Assembly: GCA_965153355.1 (NCBI GenBank)
Contig: OZ231126.1
Location: forward strand, 22,506,001 to 22,570,000
DNA length: 64,000 nucleotides
Direction of reading: 5' to 3'
Source of the DNA: Flaccisagitta enflata
Lineage: Eukaryota; Chaetognatha; Sagittoidea; Aphragmophora
Shown piece after piece: positions 11,295-23,821 of this stretch. Made by a program: the position numbers and the translations under genes. Position 1 is the stretch's first letter; each line of letters opens with the position of its first letter. The notes under the pieces were generated by a model. It was not told where the DNA came from, ran no database searches, and saw only the letters and a program-made list of their open reading frames with translations.

Positions 11295-12736
11295 TTTTTT
11301 AGTCGCGCACGCGACTCTACAACCCGCCTGTGCGGTTCGTTCACGGACGGTCGGTCCGGCCGTCCGCCTGCCCGTCCGCAATACTTTTGCTTTTTTGCGT
11401 CGTTTTTTGTCATTTTGGGTCGTCTGGAGTTATTTTGAATCATTTTTTTGGTGTTTTTGAGAATTATTGGTTGTTTTTGGTCATTTTTTATCATTTTTGG
11501 TCATTTTTGGTCATTTTTGGTCATTTTGGTCATTTTGGTCATTTTGGTCATTTTGGTCATTTCTGGTCATTTTTGATCATTTTTGATCATTTTTGGTCAT
11601 TTTTGGAGATTTTTGGTCATTTTTGGTCATTTTTGGTCATTTTTGGTCATTTTGGTCATTTTGTTCATTTCAGTCATTTTGGTCATTTTTGATCATTTTT
11701 GATCATTTTTGATCATTTTTGATCATTTTTGGTCATTTTCGGTCATTTTTGGTCATTTTTGGTCATTTCGGTCATTTTGGTCATTTTTGGTCCGTCCGCT
11801 GTTCGTCCGTAACACTTTGGTTTTTTTGCGTCGTTTTTTGTCATTTTGGGTCATCTGGAGTTATTTTGAATCATTTTTTTTTGTGTTTTTGAGAATTATT
11901 TGTTGTTTCTGATCATTTTTGGTCATTTTTGGTCATTTTTGGTCATTTTATTTTTGTCCATTTAGGCAAGAGGCCTTTTTGAATTATAAAAATGGTCTGC
12001 TGGTCTGCTGGCCTCTTTGAATTATAAAAATGGTCTGCTGGTTTAAGTCTGCTGGTTTGAGTCTGCTGGTTGAAGTCTGCTGGTTGAAGTCTGCTGGTTT
12101 AAGTCTGCTTGTTTAAGTCTGCTGGTTGGGTCTGGTTTAAGTCTGGTTTAAGTCTGGTTTTAGTCTGGTTTATGTCTGGTTTAAGTATGGTTTAAGTATG
12201 GTTTTAATCTGGTCTAAGTCTGGTTTAAGTCTGGTTTAAGTCTGGTTTAAGTCTGGTTTGAGTCTGGTTTGAGTCTGGTTTGAGTCTGGTTTGAGTCTGG
12301 TTTGAGTCTGGTTTAAGTCTGGTTTGAGTCTAGCTTGAGTCTGGTTTAAGTCTGGTTTAAGTCTGGTTCATGTCTGATTTATGTCTGGTTCAGGTCTGGT
12401 TAAGGTCTGGTTTTGGTCTGGCTAAGGTCTGGTTTACGTCTGGTTTATGTCTGGTTTATGTCTGGTTCAGGTCTGGTTTTGTTCTGGTTTTGTTCTGGTT
12501 TAGGTCTGGTTTAATTCTGGTTTGAGTCTGGTTTGAGTCTGGTTTGAGTCTGGTTTGAGTCTGGTTTGAGTCTGGTTTGAGTCTGGTTTGAGTCTGGTTT
12601 GAGTCTGGTTTGAGTCTGGTTTGGGTCTGGCTTGGGTCTGGTTTAAGTCTGATTTTTGATAAAAAGGTACAATAAGGAGTCAGGTCAGTTCAGTTATTTT
12701 TGTCCTGCACGCGACTTATAGGTGTTGGCCTAGTTT
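11295..12736 (-). mobile_element. TH6: long tag-hairpin element, inverted relative to TH4
   Basis: Plus-strand hairpin AGTCGCGCACGCGACT is at 11301-11316. The tag complement GCACGCGACT (12707-12716) is followed by TTATAGGTGTTGGCCTAGTT. On the plus strand the core runs (ATTTTTGGTC)n 11400-11950, (TCTGCTGGTTTAAG)n 12000-12130, then (TCTGGTTTAAG)n 12130-12650. This is the exact mirror order of TH4. Long Phe-Gly-His frames are repeat translations. Confidence 0.72.
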
Positions 12737-12777
12737 TCTTTCTATGAGTTCATGTCCATTCGATTGATTTAGATTTT

Positions 12778-13027
12778 CTTTAGTCGCGTGCTACGCGACT
12801 CTATAAGCCACTTTTCGGTCTGTCGGTCGGTCGGTCCGTCGGTCTGTAACAAAGTTGTTTTAAAGGCTTTTTATCGCGTTTTTTATGTCTCTGGATAGTG
12901 GAGAAGATACTTAAAGTAGTATACAGCCATTTCAAATGTCTTTTTGAAAAAAAAAGTTTGTCTGTCTGTCTGCCTGACTTTTTTTGAAAGTGCCGACGCA
13001 CGCGACTCAGGTCTAATGACCTTGTTT
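12778..13027 (-). mobile_element. TH7: tag-hairpin element
   Basis: Plus-strand hairpin AGTCGCGTGCTACGCGACT is at 12782-12800, preceded by T and followed by CTATAAGCCAC. A short (GGTC)n core follows. The tag complement GCACGCGACT (12998-13007) matches the hairpin 10 of 10. The 5' end reads GACCTTGTT. Confidence 0.72.
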
Positions 13028-13520
13028 ATATGAAAAGGAAGAAGAATGGCATGTGTAAATATTTTGAAATTAGTATCAATGTTTTTTTTCTTGAGAATCA
13101 AATTTCTATAAACTACTGACAATAGATGAGACCTAGTTTTACGGTTACCAAAAGGTTGTCTAAAAGAAAAAAAATTATACTCTTTGCCATGATAGGTTTT
13201 AGTTCCCTGACTGCTGAGCTCCCATTGGAATGTGTGGCAACCCTCCGCAAAAGAGTAAAAGAGCGAAAGAGGAAAAAAATTTTTTTTTTTAAATTTTAAA
13301 GGAAGAAGAATGGCATGTGTGAATATTTTGAAATTAGTATCAATGTTTTTTTTTTCTTGAGAATCAAATTTCTATAAACTACTGACAATAGATAAGACTT
13401 AGTTTTACCAAAAGGTTGTCTAAAAGAAAAAATTTATACTCCTTGCCATGTTAGGTTTTAAGTTCCCTGACTTCTGAGCTCCCTTTGGAATGTGTGGCAA
13501 CCCTCCGCAAAAGAGTCTCA
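13028..13520. repeat. Tandem duplication, unit about 270 bp
   Basis: AAGGAAGAAGAATGGCATGT starts two near-identical units (about 13033 and 13301) that both end with GTGTGGCAACCCTCCGCAAA. The first unit follows TH7 directly. Confidence 0.85.
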
Positions 13521-13639
13521 GTGAGGTCGAGAGCTATCTAGAAAAGTATTGAAGTTTCCCTTCTCTCTTGTGTTGGAGACGCATTTGGCACCATAAGTTT
13601 TTTTGAGGTAAACGTTTCAATGAATAGAAATCAAGAACA

Positions 13640-14240
13640 GGACGGGAATAAATAGTGTCGTCAGTCAGTCAGTAGTGGGTTATTTAAAAAAACTCAATGA
13701 AACGAGAATAAATAGCTATTCTAATTTCTGGTGGAGGCAGCAATCAAATGACTAGAAGTCAAAAAAGACGCGTAAATAAATAGTATCATCAGTCAGTAAG
13801 TAGTGAGTCATTTAAAAAATCAACGATGCGAGAATAAATAATTAATCCAAATTCTGGTGGAGGCAATAATAAGATGACTAGAAGTCGAAACAGACGCAGA
13901 AATAAATAGTATGGTCAGTCAGTCAGTAGGGAGTCATTTAAATATCAACGAAGCGAGAATAAATAGCTATTCTAAATTCGTACAGTTAAGGAATCAACCA
14001 TTAGTCCGGGAGTAAATAAATAGTAAGGTCAGTCAGTTGGTACTGGGTCATTTGAATAGAACGCAAACGGAAAATAAATACCCAGTCCAAATTCGTCCAC
14101 TTAAGGAATCAACCATAATGGGTCCAGGCCCTTTAAACTGGAAAAAAACATGCGGGAATAAATAGAAAAGTCAGTCCGTTGTCAGTGAGACATTTAAATA
14201 GGCAATAAGACGACAATAAATAACCAACTGGAGGGCAAAA
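13640..14240. repeat. Tandem array of about 5 units, period 112-145 bp
   Basis: Each unit starts near AATAAATAGT...GTCAGTCAGT and contains GAGTCATTTAAA and CGAGAATAAATA phrases (units near 13648, 13774, 13900, 14011 and 14156). The units diverge progressively to the right. No coding potential is seen. Confidence 0.8.
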
Positions 14241-14284
14241 ACCCGGTAAGATATAAAATCTAGAAGACAACACAAGAGAGAAGT

Positions 14285-14440
14285 CATACTGGACAGCAAC
14301 CATAGGTAGCGAGATCATATGTATCACCGTATCCTTGTCGGTAGACCGAGATGGAGATTTAGAAAATAAAAATGCTAGAAAGTAACCGTGGGTATCGAGA
14401 TCACATGCATCCCCGTATCCCTGTCGGTAGACACTAGACA
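14285..14440. repeat. Diverged duplication, about 108 bp
   Basis: CAACCATAGGTAGCGAGATC...CTTGTCGGTAGAC and TAACCGTGGGTATCGAGATC...CCTGTCGGTAGAC are two copies of one unit. Confidence 0.7.
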
Positions 14441-14784
14441 GAGGAAAAATTTCTCTCTGCTCCAGTTTTTTTTGTTGTTTGTATCAATATTAAATATTTT
14501 ATTTTTAAAACGCAACACGAAACACATGACGAGATTACTTACTTTTAGGTAGGCATAATGTTGTCTTTCTTCAGTTAACAATATAAAACATCAAGATCAA
14601 GTTAAATTATTAAAACAAATTGACATTTTGTCAAATCAACCAAATTACAATAGAACAGTCATCTTAAAACTGCAATATGCAAATGATATCAATACTGACG
14701 TCAACATCATTTGATCTTTACTTCTTGTCCTTTTCCGTCTTCTTTTCCTTCTTCCCATTCATTTTCTTTACTTCTTTTTCTTCT

Positions 14785-14833
14785 TCTTCTTCTTCTTCTT
14801 CTTCTTCTTCTTCTTCTTCTTCTTCTTCTTCTT

Positions 14834-14864
<31 letters not shown>

Positions 14865-14875
14865 TTCTTCTTCTT
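14785..14875. repeat. (TTC)n microsatellite
   Basis: Uninterrupted TTC array with one TAT break near its end. The following 14880-15290 shows no recognisable feature. Confidence 0.95.
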
Positions 14876-15292
14876 CTACTTCAGAAACCTGCGGATATCT
14901 TTCTATCACTGCCGATAGGCGGCGCTGCTCGCTGCTAAAAAATCAAGAGGCCCGGTCAGTCCAATGATAAACTTTGTGCTATTTTGACGTTTTTGGGACT
15001 TTAAAGCATCACTGCCTCTGCCCAAACACTTGAATACTTGTAAATGCGTCTTGATGTTGATGGGAAAAGAAAGTTCACAGATAATGAACTTATAAACTCT
15101 TTGATGCCCTTGTTATTTATTGTTATTTGTAGACACAAAAAGCCATTGTTTTATGCCAGTGCTATGATGTAGGCTCAGATGATAAGGAAATTTGCAAAAA
15201 TGGTTATTTTTATCGGGCTCGCTGTTCTTCCGTTGGGCTCTGTAGAATTGAGCAGAGAGAGCCCGACTGGCTCTGTCAAAAATCACTAAAAA

Positions 15293-15607
15293 AAGGCCTG
15301 ATCATGTGACATTTATGGAGAGACAGATGGACGAACGGAGGAAGAAAAGGCCCTCAAAACATGTTGGTTGATCATTTGTTTCAGAATAGGATCTAACCAT
15401 GGCCAAAAACAGCTGAGAAACGCGGTTTTTGCCCAGGCGTAACGGACTGACGGACGGATCGATGGACCGACGGACCGACGGACCGACGGACCGACGGACC
15501 GACGGACCGACAGACCAACGGACCGACGGATCGACGGACAGACGGACGGACGGACGGATGGACAGACCTTCTCAAAGAGATGCGTTCCTGAGGGACGCAT
15601 CTAAAAC
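15293..15607 (+). mobile_element. TH8: tag-hairpin element, AGATGCG variant
   Basis: The 3' hairpin (15578-15602) has arms AGATGCGT and ACGCATCT followed by AAAAC. The core is (GACGGACC)n-type at 15446-15567. A matching 5' tag was not found, so the 5' boundary is uncertain. The left part is shared with 10325-10486. Confidence 0.55.
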
Positions 15608-15924
15608 ATTAAACGTATTTGATAGTGTTTGTTTTTCTTCATGCATTCACAAGTTGATATTGATAAGCTTTTGTCCCAAACGATTCCATTGAGTTGATTT
15701 TATCAATGTTGTTATCATTGTCGTTGTCATTGCCGCTGTCATTGTTGCTGTTATTGCCAATGTTGCTGCTGTAGATGTCATTGTCGATGGTAGCTTTTGT
15801 GCAGGCGACGATTATCATTATGTGGCAGTGGTGGTCAATCATGGCTCTGGCTGATGTTGCGGTGAGGGGCGCAGAGTGAAGGCGGCAGCGTTTGATGCAA
15901 CGGCGGTAGAGGGAAGGCAGTGAT

Positions 15925-16185
15925 TGAGGCATGGTGGTGGTGGAGGGAAGGCGGCGGTGGAGGGAAGGTGTCGGTGGAGGGAAGGCGGCGGTGGAGGGAA
16001 GGTGATGGTGGAGGGAAGGCGCCGGTGGTGGGAAGGCGGGCGATGGAGGGAAGGCGACGCTGGAGGGAAGATTGTGGTGGAGGGAAGGCGGTGGTGAAGG
16101 GAAGGCGGTGGTGGAGAGAAGGCGATGATGGAGGGAAGATGGTGGTGGAGGGAAGGCGGTGGTGGAGGGAAGGCGGCGGTGTTCG
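15925..16185. repeat. 17-18 bp minisatellite
   Basis: About 14 units of GGTGGAGGGAAGGCGGC. Frames on both strands through it (Gly/Arg-rich or Pro/His/Ser-rich) are repeat translations. GATGCAACGGCGGT flanks both sides. The downstream 16190-16815 shows no recognisable gene. Confidence 0.9.
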
Positions 16186-16814
16186 ATGCAACGGCGGTGA
16201 CGGCGTCGGTGATTATGATTTGTTGCCATCATTTGGCCCTCAAAAATTTGGCAAAAACGACGAAGAAAAACAAAAAGTCGGTGGCAGAAAAAGCAAAAGC
16301 AAAGAGAAAGCAAAAGAGAGACAGAGATCCAGAGACATTGATAGATTAGCCTCGAGATGGCGAAGGTAGACCCGCCCTCTTTTTTGTCTTTTGTTTATTC
16401 TTTATTGTCCATGTAAATAATCGTTTTTACTCGGAGGATTTACTTTCTAATTTATGACCGTCATAATCAGTCATGACCCGGCCCATGGTTTTTTCTGTCT
16501 CGGGACATGTGGAGGGGGGGGATGGGAAGCGAGAGATGAACGAAAGTGAAAAGTAACGACTAAGGAGCAGTGGTTGTAACGGGATGATCAGAATGAGTTA
16601 GATTTGGAATATGACACACCACAGTTATTTGCCAATGGATGTTGCAATGAAGATGACAAGGACGACGCGGAAGTTGGGACTGGATGGTCTAGGAACATTC
16701 TTTTAAAATGGAGACGTCTTATCACAAGGAGTGCTCCATTTTGACCTCAGTATCAGTCGAACCATTTAAAGGAAGAAAAAGAAGAAATTAATGGAGGCAT
16801 GAGCATAGGCTTTG

Positions 16815-16935
16815 ATAAATGAATGAATGAATAAATGAATGAATGAATGAATGAATGAATGAATGAATGAATGAATGAATGAATGAATGAATGAATGAAT
16901 GAATGAATGAATGAATGAATGAATGAATGAATAAA
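16815..16935. repeat. (GAAT)n microsatellite
   Basis: About 29 GAAT units. The same unit forms the cores of TH3 and TH10 and the array beside the Penelope-like element, so this may be a remnant of a TH element, but no hairpin is seen nearby. No gene is seen from 16936 to 17450 apart from a poly-C run at 17218-17236. Confidence 0.93.
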
Positions 16936-17451
16936 ATAATTAAAGAAAGGGAGTACAAAAGAAAAGTTGACTTAGACAATAGGAATTGGAGCTATCAAAA
17001 ACTAGCTTGACTCAGTTTGTTTTCCGATGATGACGAAACTAGAGAGCGCCTCGTCGTGCTCATCAGCGCTTTAGACGTCGTCTTGTTCCATCGCCTACCT
17101 CGGTCATCCCGTCTCTCCTCTTTTACCTCACCCTGCGTCCTTCTTAGCCTTCCTCTGTGTCGTTCTCATCATCTCCTCGCGTCATCTTCAGCCCATCCCT
17201 TCATCCTTATCCCGTGCCCCCCCCCCCCCCCCCCCCTTCAGCCTCACCCTGCGTCTTGTTTAGCCTCTCCCGCGTATTGTTTATTAGTGAAATAAAGATT
17301 AAATCTAGAATCGTAAAATTCTCGTTATGACTTCCAACTCGGAAGAACAAAACGTGAAACGCAAGAAAATGTGACCAGAAACATTCTCGTGATGTTTATA
17401 ACCGCCTTTTAGCTTACCAAATGAGCCTCATAAGTCAAGGTAATGAGAGAG

Positions 17452-17655
<204 letters not shown>

Positions 17656-18002
17656 GTTTTTTTTTGTTTTTTTTTTTTGACGTGTACAAATGACGCTTCC
17701 AAGAAACTGTGGCCATAACGAGACTAAAGATCTATCATACAACCCAACGATCCCTCATAGTTTTGCTCGTTTTTTTCATCGTAAAATCTATTTGTAAAAT
17801 GGCGAAGAGTGATGCATCTATAACAGATAATACACAAGTTACATCACGCACCACTTTCAAGCTAGTGGATGCATCAAAGACTGTCGTTTGGATTCGCAAA
17901 AATGAGTGACACGTAATGTTTCATCTAGATCATCTTTAGATGAATGACATTAGTACCGATATCAATCAATCTATGGACAATTACGTCCTCGTGAGCCAGA
18001 AA

Positions 18003-18129
<127 letters not shown>

Positions 18130-18472
18130 AAAAAAGAGCCAATTTATTGTCGAATGAAAATGACGTGAATTTGGCTAAATGGATCGACCAACGGCAAAAG
18201 CTTCGATTAGGGGAAGGATTTGGAAGAGAAAATTACAGCGTGGCCGCCTGGGTGATGGACTGATGGTCTATGAAGAACAGAGACAGACAGAAAGACGGAG
18301 ACTGACAGCGACCGAGTCTAGACAGACACAGCAGATAGACAAACACACAGACAGAAGGACAGTCAGTTACACAGTAAGGCACACAGACAGATGGTAAAGA
18401 GGAAAAGGAAAAGAGGAGGAAGAGAGGCACAGAAGCTGAAAAAAGAATTGAAAAGGAAAAAAAGGAGACCAG

Positions 18473-18726
18473 GCGTGTATAAAGTTGAGCACTCCCCCCC
18501 CCCCCCGTGGGGTTTGGAGATGGGGAAGAAAATCAAATGGTGGTAAAGAAGAAAAAAAAATTAAGAAGATCGTACACTTTTGGCAGTTCCAAAAGATAGT
18601 ATTTGACTTTAACAACACTATTTTACACTATTCTGACAATACATATACTACATTTTTACTCTATGCGTTAAAAAATCAAACAATTCGCGGGTAAGATATA
18701 AAAAGCCGCTCAATTTTATACACCCT
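18473..18726. mobile_element. MITE-like element (family 3), second copy
   Basis: Ends GTGTATAAAGTTGAGC and GCTCAATTTTATACACC form an inverted repeat. Inside are a poly-C run (18495-18507), GGAGATGGGGAAGAAAATCA shared with 586-904, and an AT-rich centre. Confidence 0.55.
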
Positions 18727-19081
18727 GGGAGGAGACAGGAAGGGACAGATAGGTATAGAGATATACTAATTACTCATGTCAAGCACAGTAGATGTGAATT
18801 GGGAAAAATGATGGTTTAAAACCGGACGAAAAAATCAATGAGGACAAAAAGAATGAAAAAAGGAAAAGAAAAAAAAAAAACAAAAACAAAAACAGGAATC
18901 TAGAAGAAAGAAATGAGAGAGAGAGAAATGAAGGAATGTTTGAAAATTGCATGAGAGAACATGAAGCAGATGAAAACAAAAAGAATTGAGGAAAAAAATT
19001 TAAAAAGAATGATAATAAAGGCTCAATGAAATTTGTTTTACGATCAATTGGCTGCGGTCATCGAACAAGAAACTAAGATGG

Positions 19082-19219
<138 letters not shown>

Positions 19220-19561
19220 CATTTCATTTTGCCTCGCTCGGCAACTTTGCCTCATTTCGCTTAATGAAAATGTCTCACTTGGAAGCTAATGATCCCACTG
19301 GAATAGGTCGTGTCGAGACTGAGTAGCGGGGCTCCACACCCCCACTTACTAATCTCCTTGATTACTCCTTATCACCAAGCCACTCTCCATGATCCCACTG
19401 AAATAGGCCAGAGACAATAGATAGGTCGATTCACGCACCAACCCTGTCTCTTACCATCGTTTCCATGATCCAACTTAAGTAACTATGGCAAAAAAAAACC
19501 AAAACCAAAACCAAAACCAAAACCAAAAAAAAAAAAAAAGGAGAAAAAAAAAATCTAAACA

Positions 19562-19962
19562 ACAGTCGCAAAAGCGTTAGATGGTCAGCGGTATCCGTGC
19601 CCTGCCTAAGTATGTTGTGCTTGAAGTTGAGGGGGGAGCAGGGCAGCGGCCCCGAAGGGGTCGATGACCTATGCTTTCACACAGGGGAATTTTCTCCTTG
19701 AGGCTGGCATGTGGGCCTCATGGGTGGGATTTGGGCCTCATGGGTGGGATTTGAGCCTTGAGGATGAGATTTGAGCCTTAAGGCTGGGATTTAGGCCTTG
19801 AGATTGGGGTTTGGGCCTTGAGACTGGGATTTGGGCCTTGAAGCTAGGATTTGAGTGGGGGCCGGGGGGAGGAACGGACGTAGGAGGAGGAGAAGGAGAA
19901 GGAGAAAATTCCCCCGTGTGAAAGCATAGGTCATCGACCCCTTCGGGGCCACTGCCCAAAAA
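19562..19962 (+). mobile_element. GF3: GC-foldback element
   Basis: Leader AGTCGCAAAAGCGTTAGATG (19564-19583). The leader stem GCCCTGC pairs with GCAGGGC just before the left hairpin GGCCCCGAAGGGGTC. The core is a 20-bp minisatellite (GGGATTTGGGCCTTGAGACT-like, 19700-19855). The right hairpin GACCCCTTCGGGGCC carries the matching change, so the GTC/GAC variant is present at both ends. Confidence 0.75.
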
Positions 19963-20421
19963 CAAGCAAAACAAAGTCAAGCAAAACAAAACAAAACAAA
20001 ACAAAATAAAAAACAAGATTTTTCATCTAAAGTCGTTGTTTTTTTCTCTTTGCCATAATCAGCTCGTTACGCTACTGAGCAGCCAAGGCTCAATCCCATA
20101 TTTACTCTGCCACCTCCCTTCCCATTTCCAACCCTTCCCCTCCCGATGATTGCACTGGGTTAGGTTCTGACGTGATTGCGCTGTGAGGGCTCTATCACAT
20201 TTCCCCGTAAACTCGCCTGCCCCGCATCCAATACTCCCCCAAACCACTACCATTTCCCCAAGAGTCGTTTTTCTACTCAATTCACGCCTCATATCCATTT
20301 CCTCCCTTTTATTCTCACTCCGTTGAACGATCTTACACTAACCATTAGCAAAGCTCATCTTCTTTTTTCTTTGTGCTCCTCTCATGGTTCATCTTTTTCT
20401 TTCACTCATTTTCTTTTCTTT

Positions 20422-20471
20422 TCTTCTTCTTCTTCTTCTTCTTCTTCTTCTTCTTCTTCTTCTTCTTCTTC

Positions 20472-20503
<32 letters not shown>

Positions 20504-20575
20504 CTTCTTCTTCTTTTTCTCCTTTTTCTTCTTCTTCCTCTTCATTTTCTTCTTCCTGCCTTTTCTATTTTCTCC
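20422..20575. repeat. (TTC)n microsatellite
   Basis: TTC array with a single TAC break, then imperfect units. Poly-Ser, poly-Phe and poly-Leu frames are artefacts. The upstream stretch 19963-20421 has no recognisable gene. Confidence 0.95.
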
Positions 20576-20770
20576 CATCACAATGACTCCCCACATTAAA
20601 GCGACTGCTAATGTCTTGGAGTGACACTCAGTCTGTGCTGCAGCATCATTACTCTAAAATATTTCTATTGGTTTTTTTACGCAATCGTGACACAAATCGT
20701 GTAGAATGTCTCCAGTGTTGTAAGTTTTAGCTTTCTTATCGGCGATGCTACATGTGAGTTTTCGACTGCT

Positions 20771-21890
20771 TATTGGGGAGCGGCCCCGAAGGGGACAAAG
20801 TCCTGTAGAACACTTTTGTTTGTCTCTTTGTTTGTTCGTTAGTTTGTTCATTCATTTGTTAATATGTTAGTTTGTTTGTTTGATCATTTGTTCATTTGTT
20901 CATTTGTTCATTTGTTCATTTGTTCATTTGTTCATTTGTTAATTTGTTCGTTTGTTAGTTTGTTTGTTTGTTTGTTTGTTTTTTCATTTGTTCGTTTGTT
21001 CATTTGTTCATTTGTTCATTTGTTCGTTTGTTCATTTGTTCGTTTGTTCGTTTGTTTGTTAGTTTGTTAGTTCATATGTTCGTTTGTTCGTTTGTTTGTT
21101 TGTTCGTTTGTTCGTTTGTTGATTTATTCGTTTATTTGTTTGTTCTTTGTTTGTTTGTTTGTTTTTTTGTTTGTTTGTTCATTTGTTTGTTTGTTCATTT
21201 GTTTGTGCGTTTGTTTGTTTGTTTGTTTGTTTGTTTGTTTGTTTGTTTGTTTGTTTGTTTTTTTGTTTGTGCGTCCCCCGTCCCAGGCCATCTCAGGCCT
21301 AAAATCTGCTCTCTCAGGGATAAAATCTACCCTCCCAGCCCTGAAATCTGCCCTCTCAGGCCTTTAATCTGCCTTCTCAGGCCTTGGATCTGCCCTATCA
21401 AGCCTGAAATCTGCCCGCTCAGGTATGTTATTTGCCCTCTCATGCCCTCTCAGGCTTTAAACCTGCGCTCTCAGATTCATGGTCTGAGAGGGCAGATTTC
21501 AGGCCTGAGAGGGTAAATTTGAGGCCTGAGCGGGTAGATTTTAGGCCTGGGGGGACAAGTGGAAGAATTGACTCTCTTTGTGGATTCTGTCCATTGACTG
21601 ATTTGTTGATTCACACATTATAGCCCGTGATCATGTCATACATTCGTTCTCTGCATTTTGTCTCTCAAAGTATATTTAGTACCAAGGGCATAGCCGGTTC
21701 TATTCCTATATATGATACATTCTTCTACACTGATCCATCCTACGAACGAACGGACAAACGGAAGTCCCCCTGTGTTCTATAGGACTTGGTCCCCTTTGGG
21801 GCCGCTGCCCTGCTTCCCCTAACTCCAATTCACAATCATGCAAAGCAGGGCAAAGGGTATCGCTGACCACATATTGCCCTTGGGCGACCT
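20771..21890 (-). mobile_element. GF4: GC-foldback element, ACAAAGTCC subtype with (TTTG)n
   Basis: The plus-strand left hairpin is CGGCCCCGAAGGGGACAAAG (20781-20800) and the right complement is ACTTGGTCCCCTTTGGGGCC (about 21783-21802). The leader lies on the right (minus orientation), with stem GCAGGGC/GCCCTGC. The core is a TTTG/TTCATTTG array (20818-21270) and a 21-bp minisatellite around AGGCCTGAAATCTGCCCTC (21285-21555). Mirror units (GAGGGCAGATTTCAGGCCTG) show part of the core itself is inverted. Confidence 0.65.
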
Positions 21891-22241
21891 GCTTATCCAT
21901 TCTTCCCACAGTTGTACGGGATATTGGAGAATGTTTCACCCCCCCCCCCCCACGTCACTTTCTATTTCAAGCTAGAGGTTTACTATCACATCTAGCTATT
22001 TCATTTTCTAATCACCACAATAACCTATCATTTTCTTTCCAAACAATTCTTGCCATTTCGAAATGGCAATTGCGTCCTCATGATGCCCATTCTGCCACCA
22101 TCGTCCACGCGACACACGCTTGAAGCATAAGCCACTAAAAAAAGCAGCTCAAGAGTGCGCAATAAAAGTCGACACAGCAACGCCTTTATGCCCACCCTAG
22201 ATAGGGCTAACTACCCAGCATCCTCTCTCTCTCACTCTCTG

Positions 22242-22297
<56 letters not shown>

Positions 22298-22516
22298 AAT
22301 TACGCCATCGTCCCATTCTCCAATCCAATTTACATCTATATTCTCGTGTGAGTTCGTCGAAGAGCCGAAACGCGATGCATTCAAATGACCAGCAAGTTAT
22401 TGCCAATAACCAGACCGCCTTCATTCTCCCTTTCCATCGCCTTTTGCCTTTTGCCGTTGCTGCAGCTGCCGACTGCCGCAACGGATATGACTACTGCATA
22501 GGCCATGAGATGTCGT

Positions 22517-22570
<54 letters not shown>
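21891..22570. repeat. Intergenic DNA with two (CT)n arrays
   Basis: (CT)n arrays lie at 22224-22293 and 22521-22567. No gene is recognised. A poly-C run is at 21941-21952. Confidence 0.85.
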
Positions 22571-22571
<1 letters not shown>

Positions 22572-22855
22572 AAACGATTCATTTTTGTGAAGAAAAAAAG
22601 AAGAAAATGTAATCATACGGTAATCAAAAGACACTACCAAACCATAACTACAACAATCAATAAAATTAAAGCCAAATGTGTTTACAAACAGCATAAAGTT
22701 GCAACAGGCGAGAGAGCATTAACCTCACTCCCAAACTATTTCATCAATAAATTATGAAGAAAAAAAAACAATATTAGAAATAAATTAATTGTTGAAAAAG
22801 ATAAAATAAATCTCAATATATGTGACTAAATATGCCGCTCATCGGTTTTTGTCGT

Positions 22856-23053
22856 TTTTAGTCGCGTGCACGCGACTCTACAACCCGCTTTGTCCGTCGG
22901 TTGGTCGGTCGGTCGGTTGGTTGGTCGGTCACACTTTACTTTTTTTTATGATTTTTTTTTACCTCACTGCTCCTGCCCAAATGGTCTGGTGACCTCAAAT
23001 ATGGGCCCTGCCCACCCGCATGCGACTTCGGTAGCCGTGTATCCGGCCTTGTT
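22856..23053 (-). mobile_element. TH9: tag-hairpin element
   Basis: The plus-strand hairpin AGTCGCGTGCACGCGACT (22860-22877) is a perfect palindrome. A (GGTC/GGTT) core follows, then CTGCTCCTGCCC. The tag complement GCATGCGACT (23018-23027) matches 9 of 10. It ends GTATCCGGCCTTGTT. Only 52 bp separate it from the foldback element at 23106. Confidence 0.78.
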
Positions 23054-23105
23054 ATATTCATCCTTCCGTCTGTCTGTTTGTGCGTCCACCCGTCCATCCA
23101 TGCGT

Positions 23106-23722
23106 CACTACTGTCTGACGATCAATCCAGGGTGAGAATGACATTACAGTGGGTTTTTTCGCAGTTTTGCCAAGCTCATATGTCTACAATATAAGAACCA
23201 TCGAGAGGGAAATCTTTCCTGGAGCGTTTTTTGAAAAAAATCGATTTTTTACCTACAGGAGAGGTGGTGGTAATACAGATTCTTGTGAGTTGTTTTGACT
23301 AAATTTTTGATTCCATATTGTTAATCTAGGCAAAATTCCCTTTTGTTTGATAGGTCGCACTCTATACTTTTGCAAAGAATTTAGATTTCCATTTTTTGAG
23401 TCACCGTTACAAAAAAGTAATGGTGGCTCAATATATGAAAACTTTATTTCTGTATAAAACCATATAGTGTGACCTATCAAATGAAAGGAAATTTTGCATA
23501 GAATAACCATATGGAACCAAAAAATGAGTCAATACAACTCACTAGAATCTGTACTACCACCACCTTTCCTGTAGGCGAAAAATCGATTTTTTTTCAAAAA
23601 GCGCTCCAGGAAAGATTTCCCTCTCGATGGTTCTTGTATTGTAGATATATGAGCTTGGCAAAACTGCGAAAAAACCCACTGTAATGTCATTCTCACCCTG
23701 GATTGGTCGTCAGACAGTAGTG
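23106..23722. mobile_element. Foldback element, near-perfect 617-bp palindrome
   Basis: The left arm from CACTACTGTCTGACG (23106) is repeated inverted to CAGACAGTAGTG (23722) over nearly its whole length. The centre is near 23415. GCGT flanks both sides as a candidate 4-bp target duplication. CACTA-type ends with a 4-bp duplication would fit the CMC (CACTA/Mirage/Chapaev) group, by inference. No transposase frame is present. It lies about 100 bp past the DNMT3-like stop codon. Confidence 0.78.
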
Positions 23723-23821
23723 GCGTAAAAAGGCAATTGAGCAGCTCTTACATCGCTGACCCCGTCCACACAGACGTGGAAGTGACAGGGGTAGAGACCA
23801 AGATAGTCGTGTACCTAGTTT

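Noticed and set aside
15639-16313. 224-codon minus-strand Pro/His/Ser-rich frame
   Set aside because: It is a 17-18 bp minisatellite translated; the period sets the amino-acid repeat. No domain.
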